Shown here piece after piece: positions 44,203-56,630 of a DNA stretch of 64,000 bases. The translations under genes were made by a program, and so were the position numbers. Every line of letters starts with the position of its first letter. The stretch's first letter is position 1. The DNA is taken from positions 116,875 through 180,874 of the forward strand of contig MNCI01001832.1 of assembly GCA_015680685.1 (NCBI GenBank), read 5' to 3'. The DNA is from Gnetum montanum (lineage: Eukaryota > Streptophyta > Gnetopsida > Gnetales > Gnetaceae). The notes beneath the pieces are model-generated. The model saw only the letters and a program-made list of their open reading frames with translations, was not told the origin of the DNA and made no database searches.

Positions 44203-47200
44203 ATGACTATGCACGAGTAGCTCTTCTCACCTCTGGTCCTCACCAAACCTCATGGTGATATCAAGTGATGCATTGACCCTCATTACCTAAACCTTGAGCC
44301 TATAGCCTACAATGAGTACATAGCATCCGTAGAGGCACCACTAGATTGGACCGACCATCTAGTTAAGGCTCTCGATATAAAGGCAAGGGACATCACAGAG
44401 GATCCCCTTGTTGAGATTCCTATGGCTGCATCTAACAATGAGGCGAAAGCATTAAAACTAAGCTTCTTGCTAGAGCCCTAGTATGTCCAAGACATCGTTA
44501 AGATGCTTAATAATAACATCAAGGCATCTGCATGGTCATACAAGAACATGCCAGGCCTAGATCCTTGGCTAGTCTAGCACAACATCATTCTCGATCCTTG
44601 CATTAAACTGGTTAAATAGAAAGCATGCAATGTTAGACTTGAGGTGACATTGGTAGTCCATGATGAAATCACCAAGCTTTACAAAGTTAGTTTCATCTAG
44701 GCTATTGAATGTGTAGAATGGGTCTTCAACATCATAGTTGTGCCTAAGAAAAATGGGAGTATACACATTTGCATAGACTTCTAGGACCTAAACAAGGCCA
44801 CTATCATTGTTAAGTCCAAAATGGTCCACAATCATGCAAATGATTTTGACCTAGTTCTTAAACATTTCTTAAAACATGATCTTAGGTTGAACTCCTAGAA
44901 GTGCGTTTTTGGCATCAAAATGGGCTGAATGCATCATTGACCAACCTTAAGGAGCTACAAGGGTTGCAAGGTAGACTATAGTTCATATGTAGGCTTATCA
45001 CCCAGTTGACTGACAAGTTACAGTTGATGCAACATCTACTCAAGAGAGGAGTTCACTTCAAGTGGATAGCTCAATGTCAATAAGCATTTGACAACCTTAA
45101 GCAAGAGCTAGCACAACTGCCCATGATTCACCCTCCCCAAGGAGATAAACCTTTTTACATTTATCTTGCTACTTCTGACACATCCATCACTTCTTTACTT
45201 TGTCATAAGTGAGATGATGGCACAGAGGTCCTAGTTTACTACTTGAGCCATGTATTAGTAGCCCATGAAGTGAAATATAAAAATGTGAAAAAGTACTACC
45301 TTGCCCTAGTCTTCTCACTAAAGATGTGAAGGTATTACCATTTTTGTAGCTAAGTTAATATCATTTGCAAAAATAGCATACTTTGAGTAATCACAACGAA
45401 CATCTACGAAAGTAGTCACATCATGCGATGGAAAGTAATAACGGTGGATTTTAACCTACACTACATTGCACAAGCCTCAGCAAAAGGTCAAGCTATAGCT
45501 GCACAACTCAGGACTTCACCTGTAAATGATCAAGAAACCATAGACCTTGAATTCTTAGACAAGCATGTTAATGGAATTAGCCAAGTGCCCATGACTATGA
45601 GGCAATCCTGCATTTTGATGAAGCTTCAACCTCCCAAGGGGGTAGCATCACTACCATGAGCACATTTTTCTCTAGGAAGATCCGATCCTTTGCATATTGT
45701 TTTACATTTCCTTGCACTAACAATGTGGTAGAGTACAAAGGTCTCCTTCAAACACATGACCTAGGGATAAAAAACATAGCGATATGAGGTGACTCACAAT
45801 TAGTGATCAAATGGATAATAAAGGTTTATGCCTACAAGGTCCAACATTTATAGCCTTACTGTGACTTGGCAAAGCACTTGCTTCAACATTTTGCAACTGT
45901 CGATGTCAAACATATTCCTTGAAATTAAAATGCCATAGTTGATGCATTAGCAACATTAGCCTTAAGCATTGCACCTAACATGTTTGATGCATTGCCTACC
46001 TCAGTGGTAGATTGCACTATGCCTATCACCCAAATCACTAATGTTGCATCCATAGTGACATTAAGCACAACCTATGCAAGAGAGTGGTACGATAACATTA
46101 AGGCATACCTTCTATAGGGTGAGCCTCTACAACATCTAACTACTACTCAAAAAGACATAGTACGCAAATTTTCATGGTAGTATGTCATTGTGGATGATAA
46201 CACATTATGTCACAGATCCTACGATGGCATAGTGCTAACCTATGTACCCAGTGGTGAAGGAAAAATAATCGTTGAACAAGTCCACAAGGGATTGTGTAGA
46301 GGCCACATAGCACCTAGGGCAATGGTAGCAAAAATCATATGGCTAAGCTATTACTAGCCTTACATGGAGTGCAAATGTGCCTCAAAGATCAAAATATGTG
46401 ACATTTGTCAATGACATGGCAACCTAATGCATGTGCCACCAACTGAATTACATACAACATAAATCACATGGTTGTTCCAATGTTGGGGCTTGGACATCAT
46501 CAAACCTATAATGCCTAAGTCCTCCATAAGACATAGCTTCATAATAACCGCAACTAAGTATTTCACCAAATAGGTTGAGGTTATTCCCCTTAGGAAGAAA
46601 ACATCACAATAGGTTTGCAAACTTATGCTTAATAACATAGTGACCCATTTTAGCTTATCCATGACCATAGTAATAGACAATGGCCACATTTCAATAGTGC
46701 TAAAACTAAAGCCTTTTGTGATTGTTTTGGCATCAAACATTCCTTTTCATCGCCATACTACACTCAAGAAAATGATCAAGCAAAGGCCACTAACAAAGTC
46801 ATTGTCAACCTTCTCAAGAAAATGCTAAGCAACAATAAATGACAATGGCATGAGCACTTAGTCTATGCACTCTAACCCTACTACACAACATGGCAAACAA
46901 TGATAGATAAGACACATTATAGCCTTATTTATGGGTTTGACGTGATTTTGCTACTTGAATTGCAGGTTCCATCACTCTAGGTAATCCTCTTGAACTTCAT
47001 TAATGAAGCTCAGAACAAGAAGTTGAGAATAGTAGATCTTGACTCAATAGAGGAGGAGCACATGCATATTCTTGATCACATTGAATGATACCAAGAAAAG
47101 TAATGGCAAAAACATCATCATAGCCAGCCTCAACACCTGATCAAGAAAGGGGACCTAGTCCTTAAGGCTATTAGTGAACTCGCAGATAAATTCTCAGTCA

Positions 47201-47325
47201 ACTAGGAAGGGCCTTTCTTGGTTACAAAGGCCTATGACAATAGAGCATTCAAGCTTGCTGATCAAGATAGAAATGAGTTTGCCAATCTAGTGAACCATTC
47301 ATACTTGAAGTTGTACTATGCCTAG
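44203..47325 (+). pseudogene. pol: E5 pol: RT (core deleted), RNase H, archaeal-type RNase H, integrase
   Basis: ATG 44203 lies nine bases after the splice acceptor. RT text HDEITKLYKVSFI and VPKKNGSIHICIDF then DLNKAT runs directly into IIVKSK at about 44800: about 275 bp of the palm, including the Y-x-D-D motif present in E4, are gone. RNase H: GDKPFYIYLATSDTSITSLL. Connection: MRWKVITVDFNLHYIAQASAKGQAIAAQL, given as MRWKVITVDFNLHYIAQ and ASAKGQAIAAQL. A second RNase H follows (FPCTNNVVEYKGLL, GDSQLVIKW, TVDVKHIP, DALATLAL), diagnostic of the Tat lineage. Integrase: KICDICQ, WGLDIIKP, IVIDNGH, then NDQAKATNK, where the catalytic Glu is changed to Lys. GDLVL and EGPFLVTKA form the C-terminal module. 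TAG at 47323-47325. Confidence 0.85.
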
Positions 47326-47339
47326 CATGTAACACTGCA

Positions 47340-47760
47340 CATCAATCCAACAAGGTAAATAGTTCATCCACTACAATGTGAAACTGGCATAACAACACAT
47401 TTTCTATGATGTTAAATTGGCACACACACATACCATTCATCCACTACGATGTTAAATTGACATAGTAGTTCATCCACCATGATGTTAAACTAGCACACAG
47501 CCCATCCTTGGGTCATGACATTAAACTGACACAGCATAGATTCACTATGATGCTAAATTGGCATAGCATACATCTGCTATGACACTAAAATGACACAAAA
47601 ACACATCTTCTATGATGTTAAACTAGTACAGCAGTCCACTAGGACTATAAACTAGCACACCATGGTCTACCAAGACCTTAAATTGGGTTCACAGTCTGCT
47701 AGGACCTTACACTAGTAGGGATATGATCTACTAAGATCTTAAACTAGGTTCATGGTTAGT
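47340..47760 (+). repeat. Degenerate tandem repeats after integrase, core ATGATGTTAAACTGGCAC
   Basis: Eleven or twelve units of about 36 bp related to the intron repeats by the core TTAAACTRGCA. They follow the pol stop by about 15 bp. Confidence 0.75.
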
Positions 47761-47844
47761 CATGCATAGTTCTATAAGCAAGGGAACAATATTAACTCTA
47801 ACTCCCCCTCCTCCTCCCCTCTATAAGCAAGGAAACAAGAAGCA

Positions 47845-48010
47845 CTTGAACCAATGTAGCCTTTGGGGCACTTGCAACATCTTCATTCCTCACCATTTTG
47901 CTAGTTTTTTTATTACTCGTCATCAGTGTAGCCTTTGGAGCACTTCCAACATCTTCACCCCCTACCATTTTACTAGTTTTTTGAGCACTTTCCACTGTTG
48001 TAGCCTTTAA
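47845..48010 (+). repeat. Tandem repeats of about 75 bp
   Basis: Three units share TGTAGCCTTTGGGGCACTT and CACCATTTTGCTAGTTTTTT (the third is partial), showing a local tandem duplication in the E5 tail. Confidence 0.65.
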
Positions 48011-49000
48011 AGCACTTTTAGCATATTTGCCCCTTGCAATTTATTGGCATTTCATTTGTGTTTGGTATTTTTATTATCTTCTCAGAGTTGTGTTTATAGG
48101 ATGAAGCCCCAAGCGATCATGCAAAGATGCATCTCATCGTAGCAGCAAGTCATCGCATCACTTCAATCTGCATGATTGGACTAGCTAAGCCTCTCAAGCA
48201 TGCACATCCCTATTACCTTGTTATAGCCTACCTACATCTACCCCTATGTCCTGATACTCTTGCATTCCCCTGCATAGTCAAGATTGTAAACCCTTCTAAT
48301 GTTTATGTGCTATGACTACATGGCATCCTCTTTAAGTCAAACTATAGAAATCAAGGGAGACATAACATAAGTCATCCCATGGGGAGCCTCTGTTGGCTAG
48401 TCAAAGCCTAGATAGATGTAACACAAGTCATCCTATGGAGGATACACCTATCTTATAGATGTGACATGGTTTCACAAACACCAAAGCAAAGCCCATCTTC
48501 AAGCACACAACCCACTTAATGAAAAGCACCTTGCAATTAGCATTGAGTAATGTGTAAAACCCAAAGTAGGTCTACCCTGTAGCAAAAAGTAAAAACAAAA
48601 AAAAAATAGCAGGGGCATGCCCCCAAATAGAACAATAGCATTGCAATTTTCCAACTGGTCTATCCCTAAATCCACACTAACTCTTTCATGAGCACTTTGA
48701 CAAGAGATCAACGTTTTCAGGGGCAAGCCACCTTGGTGCCATTGTCACTATCAGCCATGCTGACTTCACATCCTACATCATGACACCTTGTTTACACCTC
48801 ATCTTCCCTTTATCACCAGTAAATTACCTACACCTTTTAGTCTCAGCATACTACTACCTTCAACACTCTTGAGCATAGTGCAATGACATCCAATAAGGTA
48901 TTGATGAGTGATGTTGGTGCTAGGCCTGCTATGATGTTTTGCCATTCTTTATCATTGTCTCTTGGGGCATTCTTCTAGATGTCAATAAAGAGGGGCTAAT
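48011..49000 (+). other. E5 tail and polypurine tract
   Basis: Noncoding. TAACATAAGTCATCC(C/T)ATGG appears twice near 48365 and 48420. The purine tract AAAGAGGGG at 48987-48995 precedes the 3' LTR. Confidence 0.6.
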
Positions 49001-50578
49001 TAAACCACCACCACATTTGGACTTCATGATCCTAGTTGCAAAATCTTCTAAGTTTTGAGACTATGCTCTCCATTGCCCTAGAGAATAGTCAACACAAAGG
49101 TTAATTTTGTAATTTTTTCTAAGTGTCAAGCTAGTTTTTGTTGATTTTTCTAAGTGTTGAGACTATTCTCTCCACTACTCTAGAGCATAGTGAACCTCAA
49201 GGATAGCATAGTTAGCATGAAGGCCTAGTTTTTACAGATTTTTCTAAGTGTTGAGACTACACTCTCAACTAGCCCAGAGCAGAGTCAATAGGAAGCTAGT
49301 TTCTACAAGTTTTGACAAGTGTTGGGACTACGCTCACCCTAGTTAGGAGTGTAGTCAAGCTCCAATGGAGAGCGTAGTCAACACATAACCATTTTTTGGA
49401 AAATCTTTCAAAGTGTGGGATTATGCTCTCCGCTAGTCTAGAGTGTAGCTAAGCATAGTTAGTTAGAATAGCATCTAACAGCCTCCACAACATAGCACTA
49501 ACACTCAACTCAGCTCCAACTCATCTTCGGCAAGCATAGTTAGCAAAATGCATCTTTTTTGTACTCCCTTTTTTCCCTAAGATTGTAACTATGCTCGACC
49601 CCACACAAGATGGTGGAGAGCATGGTCTTAGAGGGTAGTCTCCAAAATTTCTTTTTCTAGGTACATTGCGGTCCTCTTGAAAAATATACATGTAGTTGGC
49701 AGCATAGTATAGTCTTGCAGTCTTGTAGAGTCCAACAGAGCACAATAGAGCATAGCATTGCTGGCCTCAATGGGGAGTGTAGTTGGGTGATGGTGTAGTC
49801 CCAACTATCTCCTCTGCCACATGACAGTCTCCCCTTATTTCATGCTAAACCTAGCCCTATAAATATCCTAGGCCTCAACATTTTTATGATTGGAAAATTT
49901 AAGCATTGGGAAAGATTCAAGGTTTGCAAGTTGGTAAATTTGAGTAGGCAAAACCAAAGCATCAACAAACCAAAGGCACACCAACAAACCAAAGAGAGGT
50001 AAAGTTGTAAACAACTACAACTCATCGTAGTCCATTGGACCACCATAGCCCACTACATACTATGGTAGCTAGCCTGACAAGCATAGATTCCATGGTGGAA
50101 TATCAGTCTTTGCAATTAGACACTCTCGAGACTATGACTACGTTGTCCACTATGCCTATCGCACATTGTGTACCTTCTCACCCCTTGTATAGTTAACTAC
50201 ACTCAACACCATTTGGGGTGGTGTTTTGTTCTCTCTGTCTCTTCCTTTCTTTGAACTTTTAGCATTTTACTTGCATTTTCTACTATTGTAACCCATAGTC
50301 ATGCTTGGGTAGTAGTCACCGCACGTTGACACCTTCATTCCTTGCCAAGGCTTTTGACTACAATCACACCCACTAACACTATTAACACTACTTGAACACT
50401 TAGCATCATTCGCATCAGCATCGCAATTAACCACATTGTACCCCAATTGCATTTGATAAGTCCTTGTTTAATCAACAAGACTATCTAGGGCACCCTATCT
50501 CCATCTCCAACAAACCCTCACGTAGACTTAGGATTAAACTGTGCACCCGTGGATCCCTTAGTGTTCCAGTCGCTAACA
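49001..50578 (+). repeat. E5 3' LTR
   Basis: Starts (T)TAAACCACCACCACATTTGG, a mutated TGAAACACCATTACATTTGG (the 20-base E4/E5 5' form), and ends GCTAACA. TATAAATA at 49858-49865. The same inverted CTATGCTCTCC / GGAGAGCGTAGTC units occur as in the 5' LTR. Confidence 0.8.
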
Positions 50579-51935
50579 TTTTCAATTGCCATAGTCTAAG
50601 TGTTATAGTATGCTAGTCCCTCACCTGCTTAAAAGCCAATAGTGGCCAATGCATCGATTCCTTCCTTTCCAAGTTGCAACCTCACTGTCAACACTGGGAA
50701 GCCCTTGAGGTGGAAACATAGAAGACCCAATGAGCATCTCTGAAACAAGATGGCTAGGAAACATTAAGATCAAAGGGCACTGGGTTTGCCAAAACTAGTT
50801 CCCATATTTGTAGTTCCTATGACGAAAAAAACTAAAGAGGCCATGATAAGCAAGTCACAAGGAAGCACTAAGGCCCCTAAGTAGGCCAACCAAGCAAAGC
50901 CCAAGTCGCCTCTATAGGAGATTTGTCTCTTAGGCCATATGGAAGAAGTCAAGGCCAACGAAATTGTAACTAATGGAAAAGGCTTCTTGGATGCATTAGC
51001 CTAAGTTAAGTAAGCACTTAAGTAGAAAAAACACAACATTAAGCTTGTATGACTTGATCATGGCCTCATTTGCCCACTGTGAATCACTAGTGCAGATGTT
51101 GATCTCCATCCCTATTATGAAGGGCATCCTTGTAGATGAGACCTCCATCCATGTAGTGATGTTACCTCTTGCAACGCAGGAATCAAGTTCCATGTCCCTA
51201 GCATTTTGCAATGAAGCAATTAAGGTCAATCCTAAGAGGGGTGAGGTCATAATAGCTCCCATGTTCATCACCATATGTGCTGGACAATGTAAGATTTGCA
51301 AAGTACACATTGACGATGGAGCAGCAAAAAATGTTATATCATACATTGTTGTGTAAGTTAGGCCTCATGGATCAAATTAGGCAAAAAAAATCATGTGTTT
51401 AAAATCCTTCAATGGGTCACGCATCATTGTCAAGGGCACTATCACCATAGCCTTTGCAGTAGGGAAGCAATTCCGCACCATTACTGAATTCATTGTCATA
51501 GAGGATATGTTGGGCTCTAACTTAATATTGGATAGACCTTGGCTAGCCCAACTGTGAGCTATCTCCTCTCCAATTCATTAAGAGATTCATCTGCCATATG
51601 AAGGTGGCAAAGTTATCATCCATGGTGATGACACTGCTCCTTTGGCCATTAACAACATAGATATGGAGCAAGGGTTGGAAGTTGAATTTCCTGATGACAC
51701 ACCTAAGGGAAATGATGAGATGCATGAGGCAGACACACCTAAGGGAAATGATGAGATGCATGAGGCAGACACACCTGAAAAGATGGAAAAAGAAAGTGAC
51801 CTATCAGAAGATGCCCTTTGGGAAGAATTTCCCTTTGACATAGTGAGCAAGGATCAAGAAGACTATCGGATAGTGCAATCTAGGCCCTATGTGCCTCCTA
51901 ACCCAAAACAAAGTAGGAAGTAACTGTGCAACTAA
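50579..51935 (+). pseudogene. E4 gag end and protease
   Basis: Resumes the E4 frame after E5. HMEEVKAN and GKGFLDALA precede a 103-codon open stretch (51045-51356) with IPIMKGILVDETSIHVV, IIAPMFITICAGQ and the protease site KVHIDDGAAKNVISY (D-D-G-A intact). After one frameshift: FVIEDMLGSNLILDRPWLAQ type text (IVIEDMLGSNLILDRPWL) and a 93-codon open stretch 51642-51923 ending RPYVPPNPKQSRK. TAA at 51933-51935 overlaps the splice donor. The best preserved protease of this family here. Confidence 0.78.
51699..51770 (+). repeat. Perfect 36-bp tandem duplication within the E4 protease tail
   Basis: Two identical 36-bp units (51699-51734, 51735-51770) encode TPKGNDEMHEAD twice and keep the frame open. 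E5 lacks the duplication. Identity of the units shows it is recent compared with the age of the element. Confidence 0.85.
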
Positions 51936-52254
51936 GGTATCCCCTTAGTCCAAAACATGCTAGGTGCCTACTTGCTATTTGCTTTTGCACACCTTGTATT
52001 CTACTTGTTGGTCATGTGACATTTGTTTCGCTTAGATTAGTGTTATGTTATTTTCTGCTTATAGTTGTTTATGTTATTATGCATCGATTTGCTTTGTTTA
52101 CACATTTATTCACTTTGTTTATTCATTCATATCCTTTATTTACACATTGACTTGGTTAGTTTACATTGTCATAGTTATTAGGTTAATGCATGGAAAATAT
52201 CAAAGTGCATAGAAATAATAAATGCAAAAGTCACCAAAAAAAAGGAGATAACAA

Positions 52255-52735
52255 TGCGTGGCTTAGAATGGTCTTAAACTAGTAATCCATGGCCCAAATT
52301 GCCCTAAACTATCTCCTTCAATTCCTTTGCAGTGGCCTAGAATGACCTTAAACTATCACTATGGCCCGGAATGGCCTTAAAAAATCACCATAAATGATGT
52401 TGATGTGGCCCAGAATGGCCTTAAACTATCGCAATCACAAGAATAAAATAGATAGGAATATGTGACATGGAATGGCCTTAAATAGTCATCCTTAATGTCA
52501 CCATGGCCTAGCATGGCCTTAAACTATTGCCATGACCTACTATGACCTTAAATTATACTAATGTCATCGGCCTGGAATCGCCTTAAACTATTGCCATGGC
52601 CTACTATGGCCTTAAAACTAGCAACGCATAGCCCAAAATGGCCAAAAACTAACATCAACCCTCTCACTATGGCCTTAAACTAGCATGGGGCCCATCAAGC
52701 TTTTAAATTAAAAACACAATCACTATGGTCCATAA
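52255..52735 (+). repeat. Degenerate tandem repeats, core AATGGCCTTAAACTATC
   Basis: About twelve units, homologous to 38255-38660 in E5. Spacing is 30-45 bp. The array lies just downstream of the antisense gene on its strand. Confidence 0.78.
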
Positions 52736-52978
52736 TGGCCTAGTATTGCTATCATTGCATAATTCCAGGTTATTGCATTAATTCATCACATAGGCACGTT
52801 AGCAATAGGTTACATTATAAGAATAGCAAATGATCATATAGGAATAAAAGTTTGCACATTACATTTAGCAAATAATCATCCATAGAAGATGTCATATAAA
52901 TATCAATACATAGCATGAATAGAATTATATAGTAAAAATGTAGCAAAAATCCCCAACGGGAGGTACATCTAGTCATGC

Positions 52979-55900
52979 TCAACCAATAGCACTAGGTGGG
53001 GGTGGAGGTTCTTCTTCCTCCACCACGTTGTTGGGGCCTGCAGCATCGCCTCGTACTTGCCACTACCATTAACAAATATGTGCAATTAGTAAGTAAGCAT
53101 GCATTATACGAGCTAACTCAAAACATAAAAGCTATAAAAAATTAATGTAGCAAAAACTAACCTGGGAGGATCCCACATCAATGAGTTTTGGTGGTAACTT
53201 TCCAAGGCCAACCTCCAATTGTTGAAGGATCTTAGCTTTGGAAAGTTGCATCCAATTTTCCTAGTCAAAGTCAATCCCCGCAAAGGTCTTGCCTTCATCC
53301 ATAGTGGTCCATGTGGGTGGCTACATAGAAAATGTGGTAGGAGAGGCCTCTCCAGAGGGTGTGACAATCTATCTCATAGGAGAGTTTCTCATGATCGTAC
53401 TCTATGTGAACAAGTCATATGCTTGCTTCCCATTGGTTGCCTTAAGAAACATCTCAAGGCAGCTTTGTTTGGTAAACTCCTCCTTGTACCATCACAAGCA
53501 TGCATCGCACTCTTACTTATACTAATGCTTATGATTCTTTTGCATCTATCCACACTGATAAATCATTTTGCTATAATTCTTCCAATCTTGATTCTTCTAA
53601 GGAAAAAAATCCATCTAGAGCTACTACTCTACCAGCTCCGATGTGGCCTTGTTCTTACCTCTGAGAGCTATCCAATGCCTAGCATACTTAATCTTAGAGG
53701 TATGCCATGTGCCATTTCTCTGTAATCTAGTTGATATGAAGTCATATCTGGATTGAAGATCCTTGATTTTCTCATCTTGGCTATTCACCTTCTCCTATAG
53801 TTCATGCACCCATTTCCATAGGTGCTCATTCGAGTGCCTACAGACCCACAATGCCTTTGCATAGGAAAGCATGCACTTGTTTGATGTCTCATACATATGA
53901 CAAGGCACCTCATGAACTTTGGGAGGAAGGTTAGGTAAGGCATCCACCTTGGCCACCTTGCTCAGATCCCACTATAGCTTAGGACCTATAGGCATACAAC
54001 AACTGATCAATCTCAACCGAAAACTAAACATTTATGTCGTAAACAAGATAGCATATAGCAAAATGACATTACATTGATACCTAGCTCTGGGTCCACTTGT
54101 CCAAAGCAGTCCACCATGTACTCAATAATGGCTTCCATGAAGGGGCATTTATCCAACATATCTACCCATGGCTCTATGTGATAGGTAGATGTGGAATTGT
54201 TGGCATGAATATCTAATGTTGTAATACAATGATGTAATTAGCATATGGCCTAATAGTTAAAGATACCAGAGTGAACAAAGGAAGATAGATGGCAATACAA
54301 GTTAATTACCTAGCAAGCCCTCAGGCGTGAGTGTAGGGAACTTGCCTAGATGGATACCATCAAAAAAAGTGTCAAAATGATCCCCATCAGGGTGGAGCAA
54401 CCCATCTTCTTCTAACTACTGGAGAGCCTTTGCCACCTCGTGAAGCTCATCTCCATGAGCCACCTCCTTCCCAACATGAGGAGGTGCTTCCTCCATTGCT
54501 TCCTTAGTCGTTGCTCTTGCAGCCCTTTCCTCTTTTTCTACAATTAACACACATACACATATAGCACATCATTACACATAACACATCACTAGCTAATTAG
54601 TAGTATAGTACAAAAGAAAAACATAAAAATAATACTATACATAAATGCAACTAAGACATCTAAGAAGCTACAATACTAACTTGCAACATCTACATGCAAG
54701 CTTTGTAGCTTGATTCAAATCCTTTTGTTACTTGGCTTCCTGATCTCAGGGGAAACTTCCTCTTGAGGATGTACCCTCTTAATCTTGGCCTTAGATGGCC
54801 CCACCATCTTTAGTATGTAGTGGTCTACCTTGCTCATTTCTCTGGTGCCAACTGGAGGACCCTTGCCTGTACTATGGCATTAATAATGCAAGTTTTCCAT
54901 GGGACCCTTGGTAATTATTGATAATGACTCATCAATTTGGGGGTTTTGTGCACATGTGGTCAAGAACATATGCTTGATCCATGGCCTGGATAGCTACTCA
55001 TGATCCTGTAGCACCCATCACCCATCATCTTGTATGATCAAAAGCTTCATGAATGTTTGCAAGTATCCTACTAAGAATGCAAAATGGATGTGGGACCTTG
55101 CCTGGAGGTTGAATTGAAGCCTAGAAATCTCTGCATGCAGGCTGATTGCTATGTACATAGCCTAGTTGAACCTTGTACCCTCTAGTAGCACCTCCTTCAT
55201 CATCTGTTCCTGTTCCACCCCTAGGATCTTTCCTTGGGAAAGTAGCTTTAGAAAGGAATGAGCACAGAATAGAGGGTAGAGCTCCTGCACCTTAGGCACT
55301 AGCACATCTTCGATCGATATGCCTTTGTGAGATCAAGTGATACTCAACTAGTCCTTGATCTTCTCTTTGTGGTCCACCTTCCTACTAGCCTTATCGAAAA
55401 TCATCGGTCCATCAGCAAGGATGCCAAAGAGAATAGCAAAGAAGGCTTCACTGAGGTCTAGCACTATCATCATGCTGTACACCCAGATGACAAATTGCCT
55501 GACATAGCTACAAAAGGAATTGAGGATGGTGACCATTTTGACCACCAGGATACTTGAACTAAGGGCCAAGAATAGGTCCATTAACCTACCATGCATGAGT
55601 TGAGCCATTAGTGCATTTGGCGCTTTATGGCATAGCCAATATCATGCACCCTCTACATTGCCATATTTCATGATGAGGGTGGCTTCCATGTGACCTGTGG
55701 TGACCACTGTCATCTCAACTGAGGTAACCACCATTGTAACAAAATGTAAAACAATGTTAGCACTCCAACATGCATGAAAAACTAAAAGACATACATAAGC
55801 AAGAACATGAGCCAAAACATAGATATGTACATGGCACAAATGGAATGTGAGATGGGGGTGGTGTTGTAAACACCTTCTTGGTGTTAATCTTACCAGTAGC

Positions 55901-56630
55901 CCACCCCTCATCCAATCATTCAGAGGTTCTGCATTGCTTGTATGCCTTCAGGTATTAAGAGATGTAGACCTCTAGATTGTGCTCCACTTACTCAATCACA
56001 ACTACCTAAACATTTACACACAATGAGAATACCTCCAAGGTAGTGTGAGTTAAGGCTAGAGCATTTGCATCATCATGCAAGCCATCCTTATCAACTTTGA
56101 AGCTGGTATTAACCATGAACCATTAGCAATTTAACATGAGCAAGTAGCACAAAACACTATGAGAGCTATAAAAGCACTTACCCTTCGAGATAGTAGGCAG
56201 TTCCAAGTGGATTCTGGAAGAGGGTGTGCAACCATTGTGTAACAAAAAAGGTGTTACTCTTGTTATAATAAGCAAACCCCATCATGCACCATACCTTGGA
56301 TAATTGTCAAATGCTCATAGGACCTCTACCTAAACCCCCTACCCCATCAACATTTGCAGTGGGCTCATTTAAGATAAACTTTAGGATACTTTGGTTAGCC
56401 TCAAGTAAGATCTCAGTGAAGGCACTAGCAATCTTCACTACCAAGTGTGACCACATGATCACACTGAATTGCTGCAATAGGTATTCTAGGAACTTCCAAG
56501 CTTCTGGTTAGAACCATACCACCTAATGGTCCACTCACATATCTAGTGTAGGCATGTTAGGGATGGGTTTACTCATGCAACATAGGATGCCCACAAGCTC
56601 AACCATGATCAAAATGGATTTCAGCAACAT
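52979..56630 (-). pseudogene. Antisense multi-exon gene inside the E4 pol intron (seven exons recognised)
   Basis: Second copy of the antisense gene. Exons a-g on the - strand: 56630-56182, 56102-55831, 55733-54681, 54537-54310, 54212-54081, 54011-53162, 53056-52979. Exons d, e, f and g have exactly the E5 lengths (228, 132, 850, 78); c differs by six bases. Donors: GG|GTAAGT, AG|GTAATT, AG|GTATCA, AG|GTTAGT. Conserved text: FLEYLLQQFSVIMWSHLVV, LFALSS-type helices in exon c (LMDLFLALSSSILVVKMVT), SKAKIKRVHPQEEVSPEI, KVNSQDEKIKDLQSRYDFI, and the tail VVEEEEPPPPPSAIG with TGA. Fewer stops than E5 in exons a-c; exon b is open in phase except for single stops. Function unknown. Confidence 0.72.

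Larger units (their letters stand above)
32333..50578 (+). mobile_element. E5: nearly complete Ogre/Tat-like element (18.2 kb) nested in E4
   Basis: LTRs at 32333-33901 and 49001-50578, similar in length (1569 and 1578 bp). Order: LTR, leader, gag-protease, 6.2 kb putative intron containing an antisense gene, RT, RNase H, archaeal-type RNase H, integrase, repeat-rich tail, polypurine tract, LTR. Large size, protease-RT intron and dual RNase H match what is known of the Ogre/Tat lineage. The RT catalytic core is deleted and every frame is broken, so it is dead. Confidence 0.82.

Noticed and set aside
53219-53725. 168-codon open frame on the + strand in the E4 intron
   Set aside because: It is a Leu/Ile-rich shadow of antisense exon f. 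The - strand frame has protein-like composition, splice sites and identical exon length in E5, while the + frame is broken there.
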